This document shows positions 29,338-38,198 of a stretch of 42,793 nt of DNA, piece by piece (position 1 is the first letter of the stretch; the number at the start of each line of letters is the position of its first letter). The notes under the pieces are model-generated. The model was not told the origin of the DNA. It did not search any database and saw only the letters and a program-made list of their open reading frames with translations. Origin of the DNA: Gracilaria caudata (Eukaryota; Rhodophyta; Florideophyceae; Gracilariales; Gracilariaceae); assembly GCA_030374735.1 (NCBI GenBank), contig JASCIV010000126.1, forward strand, positions 1 to 42,793, given 5' to 3'. The translations under genes were made by a program, and so were the position numbers.

Positions 29338-31038
29338 CTAAAACAGGAATCCAGGCGTTGGAATGTCAATAAATATAGGTATATCGGAAAGTATAGCACC
29401 AGGCAGAGTTTTTGGTGAACACGAGAAACCTTGACGGCGTCCCCCCGTACCCTTTTCACATTCCTTGACAATACACAAATCGGGGTCCGACAAAAGACTG
29501 CAATCTCTGAAAGCAAGTTTCTTAGACTTGCGACACGCATCAGGACAGGTTAAAACTTCTTCATTGTCAGCCACATTCTTCCTGTTAAGAACGAAATCTT
29601 CTTCAACCCTCCTTACCCGCTCCATATCCTCTAAGAACCGGCTAATAACCGCCGGGCCAGCAACCGAAGCTTCTAAGTTGCAATCGGGGCGTCCATTACA
29701 GGCAGGAAATTCTTCTACGTGTAGTTGTCGACTGATTGCCCTGCGACGCCCAGCAAAAGGCTCCGCACACTTTGCAAATGTGTCAAAGCTCGTTCCGGGC
29801 TCATAATCAAACAGGGATTCCTTTTCGTCCGTCATACACCACTCTCGGGTACAATAAGCGTAAGAGTCTGGCTGTGTCTCACGCCAATCGAGTTCCTCTG
29901 GTGGGGGGAGAGGCACTTGCGCTCCATTTCTCTTCATCCAGTCGTCCTCACGGTTTCCATTTGAAGAGCCTAGTAAACCGATAATGCTTTCTCCTTCTCT
30001 GTTCTTAGGGCATACCTGAGTCGTTTGCAGGATACAACCCATACTGAAGCTATCATAATATCCGACCCAAACATTCAGCTCCATCCCAAACATTTTCACA
30101 GTAATCAAATCTCCCATAAGCCTTACTTCAACTTCTAGAAATGTTTGCAAACCTGGCTGCAATTGTTTTTGTACACCATTCACATAGAAGAAAATATCAC
30201 ATGTTCTAGTCCCTGATGCTGTAGTGCCAAAAGGTGTTATCATATTATATGCTTCAACTTGAGTTCGCACACCACCTGGCTTCGTTGGAATAGAAATTTG
30301 AATTCTCGGTCGTGCTGTCTGAGAAATGACTACTCCCGCGATGGTCGAGTATTCAGGCAAGCCCTGAACTTCCACAAATCTTGCTTGAACCTCAAACGTA
30401 GTTTCAACTCCTTGCGACGTTGCAAGGATCACCTCACCTTTTGCCATGCAACGATAATATAAACCATCATAAGTTCGAATATGTGGATCCCAGTAGGCCC
30501 TTCCACATCCACTTCCAAGCTTTGTTGGTGTAGGTGATGGAGTGGGAGTTATTGATTGAGTTACTGCCGCTGACGGAGTTGAAGATGGACTGGCGGAAGG
30601 TGAAGGTGAAGGCGTCGGTGTGGCAGAGGGCGTTGAGCTTGGAGTTGCTGACACTGACGCAGTTGAGGATGGACTGACGGAAGGTGAAGGCGACGGTGTC
30701 GGTGTGGCAGAGGGTGTTGAGCTAGGAGTTGCAGACACTGACGCAGTCGAGGATGGACTGACGGAAGGCGACGGCGACGGTGTCGATGTGGCCGAGGGTG
30801 TTGAGCTAGGAGATGGAGACGGTTTCGGCATACAGCGAAATCCGTTGACGGAGATAATGTCCTCAGGGATAAAATCTCCAAACAGTGAGCATCTATCTAC
30901 CTCGCACTGGGGGTTTTGGCATTCGTTTATCGCTTGTGTCCGGGAAAAACGACACACCTGCGGACATTGAGCAAGACACGCTTCCAAGGTGAGTGTGAAG
31001 ACCACAAGTTGCAGAAGGAACGGTGCAAGGCGTCCCAT
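29338..31038 (-). CDS. Secreted von Willebrand factor D-domain protein with Pro/Ser-rich linker, 566 aa
   Basis: I choose the Met at 31038 because it opens a signal peptide (MGRLAPFLLQLVVFTLTLEA) that the longer frame from 31095 would bury. A short Cys-rich segment (residues 24-70) precedes a linker of PSPSPS and SATPTPSPSP repeats (about 71-170). The D-domain starts at about 178 with CGRAYWDPHIRTYDGLYYRC (equivalent to the GDPHxxTFDG start) and ends with GLLGSSNGNREDDW at about 354-367 (equivalent to GLLGNFNGN-x-DDF). The C-terminal third has about a dozen cysteines, including CPDACRKSKKLAFRDC. VWD domains form disulfide-linked multimers and adhesive matrices in animals; here the Gly of GDPH is replaced by Trp. 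A wall or matrix protein is the likely role (inference). Confidence 0.78.
   Translation of the reverse strand: MGRLAPFLLQLVVFTLTLEACLAQCPQVCRFSRTQAINECQNPQCEVDRCSLFGDFIPEDIISVNGFRCMPKPSPSPSSTPSATSTPSPSPSVSPSSTASVSATPSSTPSATPTPSPSPSVSPSSTASVSATPSSTPSATPTPSPSPSASPSSTPSAAVTQSITPTPSPTPTKLGSGCGRAYWDPHIRTYDGLYYRCMAKGEVILATSQGVETTFEVQARFVEVQGLPEYSTIAGVVISQTARPRIQISIPTKPGGVRTQVEAYNMITPFGTTASGTRTCDIFFYVNGVQKQLQPGLQTFLEVEVRLMGDLITVKMFGMELNVWVGYYDSFSMGCILQTTQVCPKNREGESIIGLLGSSNGNREDDWMKRNGAQVPLPPPEELDWRETQPDSYAYCTREWCMTDEKESLFDYEPGTSFDTFAKCAEPFAGRRRAISRQLHVEEFPACNGRPDCNLEASVAGPAVISRFLEDMERVRRVEEDFVLNRKNVADNEEVLTCPDACRKSKKLAFRDCSLLSDPDLCIVKECEKGTGGRRQGFSCSPKTLPGAILSDIPIFIDIPTPGFLF
30578..30826. repeat. 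84-bp coding minisatellite, about three copies
   Basis: The string GGATGGACTG(A/G)CGGAAGG recurs with an exact 84-bp spacing (units beginning at 30578, 30662 and 30746). Each unit encodes 28 residues of the SATPTPSPSPSVSPSSTASV type on the minus strand. The plus strand is also open through it, which produces a spurious acidic frame. Confidence 0.9.
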
Positions 31039-32034
31039 ATTTGCCACAGTGTAACAGCCTGATGGTGATAGACATGAGGGTGTCCAGAGAACCACAGATT
31101 AAAAGTTGCTTAAGTACCGCTTCGCATGGGCATGCGAAGAGCAGTTCCGTTTACAGAAGACAAACGTTATCTGTTAAAACTGTGTTACCAAGGGTAATGG
31201 CTATACACCAAGCTTCAACAGCCATCGAGAAACAATAGCTAAAACAAGTTTGCGTTGCGAGAGAAACCGCTGTACAACGAAAATGAAGTCATTTCCAAAC
31301 TTGATCCTTCCCACACCCTCACATGAACCGGCCATACGAGAGAGGGCCCATACTACTCTTGCGATGCATACAAACTAGTTCCCTAAAAATCTGCTCACTG
31401 ACCCAGCTCACACAAATTCAGATACTGGTTGCGATATTAGCATTCGAAGGGTTGTGTTTCTTCGGAGTCTACGAAGGTACTCTACCTTCGTATTCGACAG
31501 TTGGCCCGCAGGCCCCTTTTATTTTTTTTTAGTTTAGAGCAGGGGTAGCGACGCTACCGCAGCATTCTACTCTTGCTTGCGCCATGCACAAAATAAACAT
31601 TTCTCTCCCCCTGGAACTGTTCTAGAACAGTACCGAACCACATCATGATGAACATCATTGTACCAGATAGTATTGCACTATTGTTGAGGACCCAGAGAGA
31701 CCGCGGAACCTACGGATCGACCTTCCCGAGACGTGCAGTAGACCGACGAGGTGGTTAAGATAGCCTGTCCGCATTTGAAAGGTAATTGGCGAGGGCCAAC
31801 TTCATACAGTGGCCAAGAGCAGTTGTATGCGTGCACCAGGGGCTGAAACTCATACCAACTTGCGTTCACTTGCGTTCCTCAACAAATTCTGAACCTCGCT
31901 TTGATGTCATCCAAGTCTTTTGGAGTCTATTGAACGACATTCACGGCTGCCGAAAGAGACTAGGGTTGAAACATCATCACAGAGATCCTCGTCTCGCCAC
32001 AAACAGTGAATATCGGACGCGCACGAAAAGAAGG
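31039..32034. promoter_or_regulatory. Divergent region between the VWD gene and the first Cys-motif membrane gene
   Basis: This is about 1 kb between outward-facing starts. It holds three short hairpins: CTTCGCAT/ATGCGAAG near 31121-31140, TACGAAGGTA/TACCTTCGTA at 31470-31492 (10-bp arms, 3-bp loop) and GGTAGCG/CGCTACC near 31543-31558. From about 31856 rightward the sequence is similar to 34990 onward, so the 5' flank of the paralog pair was duplicated with the gene. Confidence 0.5.
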
Positions 32035-32940
32035 ATGGAAGCCCTAAGCTCCGTTTCGAAACATGGGATAGATGCGACTGATGAACGTAATAATGAGTAC
32101 TTAACTATTGATCGCGGTTTAAGAAACTGTGTGAGAGAAAGCGAGGGACCTGATTATGGTTCAGTAAGAGATGAAAACGATTCCCTTCCTACAAATGACG
32201 AAGACTACCGGGTGAGGATCGAGGCTGTTCCAGAAACCGTGAAGGCAGAGGATATCGAGAGGAGTATTCAAAAGTATGGTGCTTCCCAAAAACTGGCCTC
32301 ATATCTCGTGTTGTTCTTCGTCGGGAGTGTGTTCATTACCATGTGGCCACATCCAAGGTTGAAGCCCACCGAGCACAAGAGTTTTGTGGTCGGCAGAGAT
32401 GCGTGTATCAAATCCTTCAACACATGTACGACAGATGGAACGATTTCGAACAGAACATGTACGGAAAAGCTCGTCACTTGTGAAAGTCGTCTTACGAATC
32501 CGAGCGACCGTTGCGTTGCAAACTATGTGAATTGTACAAGTTGGGCTCACTCTCTAGAAGGTGAGCATCAGAAAGAAGGTTTAGAGCGTTGTGAGAATAA
32601 CTTCAAACTCTGTCAGGAATACCACAAGAGGCAATCAAACTGGAAAGGTGTTGCTTTCGCGACGATGATACTAACCGTATTGGCTGTCCTGTCACAGTTA
32701 CCCCCCGTAATCTTTGTTTGTATTCTGTTGGAAATCGCGATAGGTGTGTACAGTGACTCATTTCGCGGGTACGCTCTTGGAAATTTTGCTGCCGGATTGG
32801 TTTTACCATGCCTTGTTGGTCCATTATCCCAACGTCAGGCGCAAGCCCGACAACAGGCACGAACCGCGCAGCAAGTGGAAGATATACTTGAAAGATACCG
32901 AAGTTATCAAAGAGAAGCAGAGTCGTACGAGCAGCCTTAG
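32035..32940 (+). CDS. Multi-pass membrane protein with four C-x6-C motifs, paralog 1, 301 aa
   Basis: The frame is open from 31786, but I place the start at the Met at 32035 because it aligns with the Met of the paralog at 35154 (MEALSSVSKHGID versus MESLASISKHEID) and the upstream part is duplicated 5' flank. An acidic cytosolic-type N-terminus (about 1-85) leads to membrane helix 1 (LASYLVLFFVGSVFITMW). A luminal or extracellular loop then has four C-x6-C pairs (CIKSFNTC, CTEKLVTC, CVANYVNC, CENNFKLC). Two or three helices follow (VAFATMILTVLAVLSQL, VIFVCILLEIAIGVY, a Gly/Ala-rich segment) and a Gln/Arg-rich tail. Potential N-glycosylation sites (NRT, NCT) lie in the loop. I do not recognise a family. 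The conservation of helices and Cys between the two copies argues that both are real genes. Confidence 0.72.
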   Translation: MEALSSVSKHGIDATDERNNEYLTIDRGLRNCVRESEGPDYGSVRDENDSLPTNDEDYRVRIEAVPETVKAEDIERSIQKYGASQKLASYLVLFFVGSVFITMWPHPRLKPTEHKSFVVGRDACIKSFNTCTTDGTISNRTCTEKLVTCESRLTNPSDRCVANYVNCTSWAHSLEGEHQKEGLERCENNFKLCQEYHKRQSNWKGVAFATMILTVLAVLSQLPPVIFVCILLEIAIGVYSDSFRGYALGNFAAGLVLPCLVGPLSQRQAQARQQARTAQQVEDILERYRSYQREAESYEQP

Positions 32941-32947
32941 GCCTCAA

Positions 32948-33012
32948 AGAAGAGAGCTGGGCAGGTGATGTGTTGAGAAATTCTCAACACATCACCTCCC
33001 CAGCTGTCTTCT
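32948..33012. repeat. Near-perfect 65-bp palindrome with 1-bp centre
   Basis: The two 32-bp arms differ at two positions (about 30 of 32 match) and meet at 32980, so the inner part reads TTGAGAAATTCTCAA. It begins 8 bp after the stop codon of paralog 1. In RNA it would form a long hairpin in the 3' untranslated region; in DNA, a cruciform. Confidence 0.9.
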
Positions 33013-33380
33013 CAACTTGAGATTTGCTCGTTCCTTTTGCTTGGGCCATACAGACGCTGTTCCATATATGTTGTTCAAACTGTTTCAAGGGCTATTTAAT
33101 CTTAGGCATTGAGGGTAGATACTACGGATAATACTGTTCGACCTAACTGACATTCTCCTGTTCTTGATTAAACGGGGTCACCTTCGGTTACTTCACACCA
33201 TGCCTGAGTCCTTTTGCTCTCCTCGACCTCCATGAGAGTATGATGCATGCGAAAACATCTCGCTCTCTCATTTATAAGCACATCCAACTTAATTAGTCAA
33301 AGTTGTTGTTCCTGGTTTGTCACTGGTGCTCAGTTGACCTCCTACTAGCGGATTGGATAGGATACCCATATACCTTCGTG

Positions 33381-33436
<56 letters not shown>
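33381..33436. repeat. (TA)n(GA)n compound microsatellite
   Basis: About 12 TA units followed directly by about 15 GA units. Confidence 0.95.
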
Positions 33437-33438
<2 letters not shown>

Positions 33439-33690
33439 TTAATTAGAACTAAGCGTAGAGCGATTCTGCTGCAAGAAATGCTCTCTCACTAATAAGGCCG
33501 GCAGCATGCTCTTGCTGAACGTGGCGTGCACTCGAGTACAGCAGAAAGCTCTGAAGAGTGGACAAAGTTTGGTCTGCGTTTGCACGGACGCGATTCCGGG
33601 TATAGGCTGTGTTGTTTGCTGTGGGTGCTGAGTCATTTTGTGGTCACACGAAGCGAAGTCGTTGATGAGCCGGCGAAGGGAACATTGGAC

Positions 33691-33752
33691 ATAGGTACAG
33701 CTTTCCTTTCCGATCATATGCATATGATTAGAAAGGAAAGGTAACTGTATCT
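33691..33752. repeat. Palindrome without spacer, about 30-bp arms
   Basis: The centre lies between 33720 and 33721 (CATATG repeated on both sides). The inner 20 bp of each arm match at 18 positions (CTTTCCTTTC then GATCATATG). The outer parts match after a 4-bp gap (ATAGGTACAG versus ATAGATACAG). Confidence 0.85.
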
Positions 33753-33944
33753 ATGGATTTCGTGGAACCATGTCGGAAGGTAACGACACGGCGACATTAC
33801 TGTCACAAGTCCGAACGGGTATGAAAAATGCAGTCGAACCGAGAGAAACGAAAGTAGTATATCGCCGTCTTTGGACCCGCTTGGGTCGCACCTACTGGGC
33901 AAGAGGATGGTGTGCACCTGCAGGCCCGGCGTCTTAGAGCATTA

Positions 33945-33967
33945 CATCTTGAAATCATTTCAAGATG
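33945..33967. repeat. Perfect 11-bp-arm hairpin with 1-bp loop
   Basis: CATCTTGAAAT and ATTTCAAGATG flank a single C. Confidence 0.85.
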
Positions 33968-34258
33968 TCCTCTATCTTGAGCGCAAATCGCTGATTACTC
34001 GAAAACGCGTGGAGATCGCTTTTATCCCACAACAAATGTCCTCCATGAACTCTTTCAAGAAGATCATTCCTCCCCCTTCGTGAGAGACAATGGTTATTTG
34101 TTTTCGATATCCCCAAGAAATGGCCCAAAAAGATACTGACCTTTCTAGCGAGAGAGCCCTTCTTTACACAGAGGCGCTCCAGCTTACGTCGAAAATAGGC
34201 TCAGTGCTGGTAAGCAGAGAGGGAGTCTGCAGTATGTAGTAATTGAACTGCGGCGCCC

Positions 34259-34263
<5 letters not shown>

Positions 34264-34303
<40 letters not shown>
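34264..34303. repeat. (AG)n microsatellite
   Basis: About 20 uninterrupted AG units. Confidence 0.95.
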
Positions 34304-34308
<5 letters not shown>

Positions 34309-35153
34309 TGCTGCGTTTTTCTCCTTCAAGAGCTACGGAACCTGCTATAATTGAACGATAGCGAGGGCATTTTCCAAAGAAGAAGAAAGGTGGAGACAAA
34401 GGGGTCTGCGGTTCGCGGAGATGTGACGAGGCGTTATGCGCTACAGGTATGAAAAGCTATGCATCTGGTGGGAGAACGACGTAAGTACAACATGTGTTCT
34501 CGGGAAGTCGCTCTGAGAGGAAAGCACTAATGCTAAATTTCTGCGTGCCTTGATTACGATTATGATGATGATCGCCATCTGTTGAGAAATGCGAGGTCAC
34601 AGTTGTCCGTGAAAATAACAAACTGATACAGCCCAATACGATACCGGGTTAAGATTCCATCCCGCACGTTCCGATGACATCAGATCTGTATTTCCCGCCC
34701 CTTCAATTGTTATTGCAGCTCAAGCATTTACCACCACCTTGCGAGTCTATCTGCATTTCGGTTAAGTCCGCGGTCCTACTTTGTAACCAGGGGCCACCAG
34801 GGGCCGAACAGATGATTTTGATATCTCCCTGGCCAAAGTCACACTGTGCAAATACAATCAGATGCTCTGTCCTTTGTTCGCATGCCAAAACTAACACCTT
34901 CGGTGTGACCTTCGGGCCATCCGCATTCACTGTGAATTTCACAGGACAAGAGCTGTTGTGCACAATAACTGGAGCTCTAAAACATGCGAACTTGCGTTCG
35001 TCAACGATTTCTAAGCTTCGCTTCAATGTCATCCGGGTGTTGGGGTCTGTTGAACGGCAACCATAACTGCGTAAAAGCAAATGGTTGAGATGTCGTCACA
35101 GAGATCATTGTTTCGCAACAAAGAGCAAACACCTGACGCACACTCAAAGGAGC

Positions 35154-36017
35154 ATGGAATCCCTAGCTTCTATATCAAAACACGAAATAGATGTGAACGA
35201 TGAAAGTAATACTGATTGCTTGAGTATCGATCTCGGCTTAAGGAACTGTGCGAGAGAAACTGAGGACTCTGAATATGGTTCGCTGAAAAAAGATGACGGC
35301 GTTCCCGCAGACCATGACAGAGACCTTCGGATAACGATCGACGTTTTCGAGACCGATGAGGGAGCTCCAAGGACGGATGGAGCTATGAAAAACAAGAACA
35401 ATTCGTTAGGCTTGGGGATCACGCAGAAGCTTGGCACTTCGCATATGCTTGCGGCATACGTAGCCTTCTTTTGCCTCGGAAGTTTGCTGATTAATACTTG
35501 GCCTCATCCAAGATTGGAGCTGGCCGAACACGAAGATTTTGTGGCTGGAAGAGATCAGTGCGTTAAATCATTCAAAGCTTGCACGACGGAGGAAAAGATT
35601 TCGAACAGTACATGTACAGAAAAGTTCGTGGAGTGCGGAAGACGTCTTGAGAGTCTGAGCGATCAATGCACTGCCGACTACGTCAACTGTTCGAATTGGG
35701 CTAACTCTTTAAACGGTGAACATAGGAAAGAAGGTTTAGACCGCTGTCAGATGCAACTTGGACAGTGTCAAGCATATTCCAACAGGAAGTCCGACTGGAA
35801 AGGTGTTGCTTTCGTGGTGATGCTGCTAACAGTTTTAGGATTGTTGTCACAGTCGGTTGGAGTGTTCGTTTTTTTGTGGCTTGTTGAAGTAGCAGTAGGA
35901 CTGTACACTGATTCGTTTCGTGGATACGCTCTCGGAAGTTTTCTTGCCGGAGTGGTGTTTCCATGTATTGGTGGCAATGCTCTCATCGAGCAAGCCCAAC
36001 GACAAGCGCGCGTCTAG
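35154..36017 (+). CDS. Multi-pass membrane protein with four C-x6-C motifs, paralog 2, 287 aa
   Basis: This is the tandem duplicate of the gene at 32035, in the same orientation about 3.1 kb away. The start at 35154 is the one that aligns with the paralog. The same plan is kept: acidic N-terminus, helix 1 (MLAAYVAFFCLGSLLINTWP), loop with CVKSFKAC, CTEKFVEC, CTADYVNC and CQMQLGQC, helices (VAFVVMLLTVLGLLSQ, VGVFVFLWLVEVAVGLY), then SFRGYALGSFLAGVVFPC. NSLNGEHRKEGLDRC matches HSLEGEHQKEGLERC. It ends at a TAG at 36015-36017, but the frame continues 25 codons beyond with similarity to the tail of paralog 1. The pattern of change (helices and Cys kept, loops varied) suggests the protein is under selection. 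Function is unknown. Confidence 0.72.
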   Translation: MESLASISKHEIDVNDESNTDCLSIDLGLRNCARETEDSEYGSLKKDDGVPADHDRDLRITIDVFETDEGAPRTDGAMKNKNNSLGLGITQKLGTSHMLAAYVAFFCLGSLLINTWPHPRLELAEHEDFVAGRDQCVKSFKACTTEEKISNSTCTEKFVECGRRLESLSDQCTADYVNCSNWANSLNGEHRKEGLDRCQMQLGQCQAYSNRKSDWKGVAFVVMLLTVLGLLSQSVGVFVFLWLVEVAVGLYTDSFRGYALGSFLAGVVFPCIGGNALIEQAQRQARV

Positions 36018-36455
36018 CGCGATCAAGCCCAGGTGCAGAATATGGTGTATGCGTATCAAAGAGCACCCGTAGCGCAGCGTAGAGTCTCATCGTAACTTCG
36101 AGGTCTGGGAGGTCGCGTCGCGAAAGTAGTGAATGAATGTCGCGCCCTTTGCATTGCTCCAAGGCCCAAAAAAAAAGATGATGCCACAGACTGTGTTTGG
36201 GCATGTTGGGGGGATAGCCATGTCATGATGATGATGATGATCATCATCATGATAAGCTTCTCGCTATTAAGGGGCTACGAAGGGTAACCTTCTGTCTCCT
36301 GAGCAGGGTAAACGGACCCGGCCGCGTTCAAGGCCGCTCGCTGCGGCCCAGATTGTCACGAGTTAAGCTGATGCTTCTCATACATGCCTATCACGATAGC
36401 TGTTGCTTTTCCGGCTAACCTCAGGTAATTGCGTTGCCGTCGGCGTCCACCTTCT
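36018..36455. other. 3' flank of paralog 2 with an ATG/CAT palindrome
   Basis: The first 78 bp continue the reading frame of paralog 2 past its stop. A palindrome (ATGATGATGA / TCATCATCAT) without spacer is centred at 36240/36241. A run of nine A lies near 36168-36176. No separate gene was seen. Confidence 0.4.
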
Positions 36456-36685
36456 TCACGATGCAAGGTTCTCGATGCGGATGCCGAACGGGCCCTCGTA
36501 GTAACCCGGCTCGTTGCTGGTGATGAAGCCGCCCTCCACGCCGTCGCATTCGCCTGCGCCTTTAACGAGATCATGTGCGGGCTCTCATGCACGTTCAAGA
36601 ACCACCCCACGCCATGGCCGGTGCCGTTCGCAGAATCCAGTCCGCCGTCCCACAGCGCGCGACTCGAAAAGCAGTCGATCTGGAT
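36456..36685 (-). pseudogene. Fragment of an X-Pro aminopeptidase (aminopeptidase P) gene
   Basis: On the minus strand, LWDGGLDSANGTGHGVGWFLNVHESP matches the metal-site region of cytosolic aminopeptidase P (GTGHGVGxFLNVHE, including the active-site His residues). After a frame change the text resumes with GFITSNEPGYYEGPFGIRIENL, which is the next conserved block of the same enzyme (SNEPGYYExGxFGIRIEN). The rest of the roughly 600-residue enzyme is absent: the frame breaks to a stop after IENLAS, and nothing upstream resembles the catalytic domain. This is a 5'- and 3'-truncated, frameshifted copy of about 75 codons. A functional parent gene should exist elsewhere in the genome. Confidence 0.78.
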
Positions 36686-37090
36686 GGTCGAAGTTTGGGA
36701 GCACCTGTGTGAGAGGTGACATACCCATGTGCGGAAACCTTTCACGTGGAAGAAGGCAGACAAGATAGAGCATTTGTTCAGTACGCATACGGCGAAGTAT
36801 CGCACTCGTTACTGACTTCGTGCGTTCTCGAATCTCACCTTGATAGCCACAGAAGGCTAAGAGGGATGAGTGTTGACCTTTAACCGTTCCTTCCATGGGT
36901 AGGTCTTGGCCCAAAGCTTGTGAGGGAGCTCTGCACAAGTTCTGCCCATGTTGGAACTGCAAGGGTTATCTACAGTAGCGTTCGAACGCTACCCTAAGGG
37001 TAGTAGCGTTTACCCTTGCAGTTCCAATTCCTGCATCGACCCTTATTCCCTGGAAGTCCTTCACTGTATTTGTCAGTTGTACGATAGCAG
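36686..37090. other. Gap between pseudogene and retrotransposon fragment, holding a foldback element
   Basis: No gene was seen. The 77-bp foldback element at 36951-37027 occupies the right part. Confidence 0.4.
36951..37027. mobile_element. MITE-like 77-bp foldback element
   Basis: Terminal arms TTGGAACTGCAAGGGT (36951-36966) and its exact reverse complement (37012-37027) are 16 bp and perfect. Inside is a perfect 18-bp palindrome GTAGCGTTCGAACGCTAC (36975-36992) and CCCTAAGGG. The CAAGGGTA and GGTAGCG words recur in other hairpins of this window. A clear target-site duplication was not found. Confidence 0.6.
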
Positions 37091-38198
37091 ATGATCTGCT
37101 CTGTTGTAACCATACAACAGGCTTTACAGCAGTTCAACATCACCCCCTCACATTTCGTCCGCATGGCGCAAATTGCCAACTTCGTTCGTGACACCTATTC
37201 ACTTTCATCCCAATTCTCCTTCGACTCCCTTTCATCTCGGGCCCACGAGTCTGGTGCCATTCCCAAGCTGCAGCATCTCTACCAGGATGCCATCGTCAAC
37301 CAAGTGGCTGCGACGCATTCCCCCACCAATGCTTCAAGTCTCAACAGAATGGCACTCGCTCGACTTAAATCCACATCTACCGTAGAAGCCTCACTCTGCT
37401 TTACCTCCTTTGTCAACCCTGCCTCCAACCCTTCCATCGCACCAGAGATATTCAAGACGATGATCGATCTTCGTCTCGGTGAAAAGCTCTTTACTGGCAC
37501 GCCTTGCCCTGCTTGTGCCGCATCCAATGCCCACTCAGTACCACGCTTAGACCCTTTTGGATATCACGCTATGATCTGCCCTGTAGGTCTTGGTGCGACT
37601 AGAAGACATAACGCTCTCCGCGACACGTTCTACACCTTTCTGAACCAACCACCTTTTTGTTTGCATGTCGTTCGTGAATGGAAATTTCCATCGCAGCAGC
37701 ACCTTGATGAAACCGAACAATGGCGACTTGACTTGCTAATTGATGATATTCGATTTAGTAATGCTCCACTAGGCATCGATGTTACGATAGTAAGCCCCAG
37801 CAGCCGCAACTTTGCGTTGCCATCGTCGCGAGCAGCCGGTGCGGCTGCCACCAAAGCGGAAACGCTGAAACGTGCAAAGTACAGTGGCCTGTGCTCGTAG
37901 AATTCGTGCCATTCGGGTTTGATGTACATGGGGCCATCGGAGAATCCGCGAAGCACCTTGCGCGACGGCTAGCGGAGTACGTGAGTGGCGTTCGTGGGAC
38001 CAGCCCCATCACCGAATACCACGCGCTCGTTTTACGCCTAGAAAGAACAGTACTACAGCTTACAGCCGTGGCAGTCAATCGTCGCCGCCTCGTGCTCTCC
38101 ACGGGGGCAAACGCGGCGCCTCTTTTAGTACCGCAGCTTCTTTCCCTTAAGTAAACGTCGAGTTGGTAACCAGTACCATGATGATGATGATGATGATG
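37091..38198 (+). mobile_element. 3' end of a non-LTR (LINE-type) retrotransposon, truncated and frameshifted
   Basis: The frame 37091-37900 is the region after the reverse transcriptase domain of a LINE-type ORF2. It has a zinc-knuckle-like C-x2-C with later H-x3-C (CPAC, HAMIC), then RHNALRDTFYTFL, REWKF, LDLLIDD, LGIDVTIVSP and the AAGAAATKAETLKRAKYSGLC segment. A one-base frame change at about 37890 moves to a second frame (37891-38154) that reads FVPFGFDVHGAIGESAKHLARR, the expected next block. No reverse transcriptase or endonuclease motif precedes it, so the copy is 5'-truncated, as usual for LINEs. About 20 bp after the stop an (ATG)7 run at 38178-38198 may be its simple-repeat 3' tail. 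Confidence 0.75.
38178..38198 (+). repeat. (ATG)7 microsatellite, possible retrotransposon tail
   Basis: Seven ATG units lie just downstream of the retrotransposon reading frame. Some LINE families end in short tandem repeats instead of poly(A). Confidence 0.85.

Larger units (their letters stand above)
32941..35153. other. Spacer between the tandem paralogs, rich in palindromes and microsatellites
   Basis: This 2.2-kb spacer has no convincing gene. It holds a 65-bp near-perfect palindrome right after paralog 1, an imperfect palindrome centred at 33720/33721, a 23-bp hairpin at 33945-33967, and two microsatellites. Its last 160 bp correspond to the duplicated 5' flank of paralog 1. A 130-codon frame at 34674-35066 overlaps that flank and is not conserved in the first copy. 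Confidence 0.5.

Noticed and set aside
30620..30970. Acidic plus-strand frame with EGEGDGVGVAEG repeats
   Set aside because: Antisense reading of the 84-bp minisatellite in the VWD gene; the 84-bp unit is open on both strands.
31786..32034. Longer start for paralog 1 (384-residue version)
   Set aside because: The upstream part matches the non-conserved 5' flank of paralog 2, where it is not open from a matching start.
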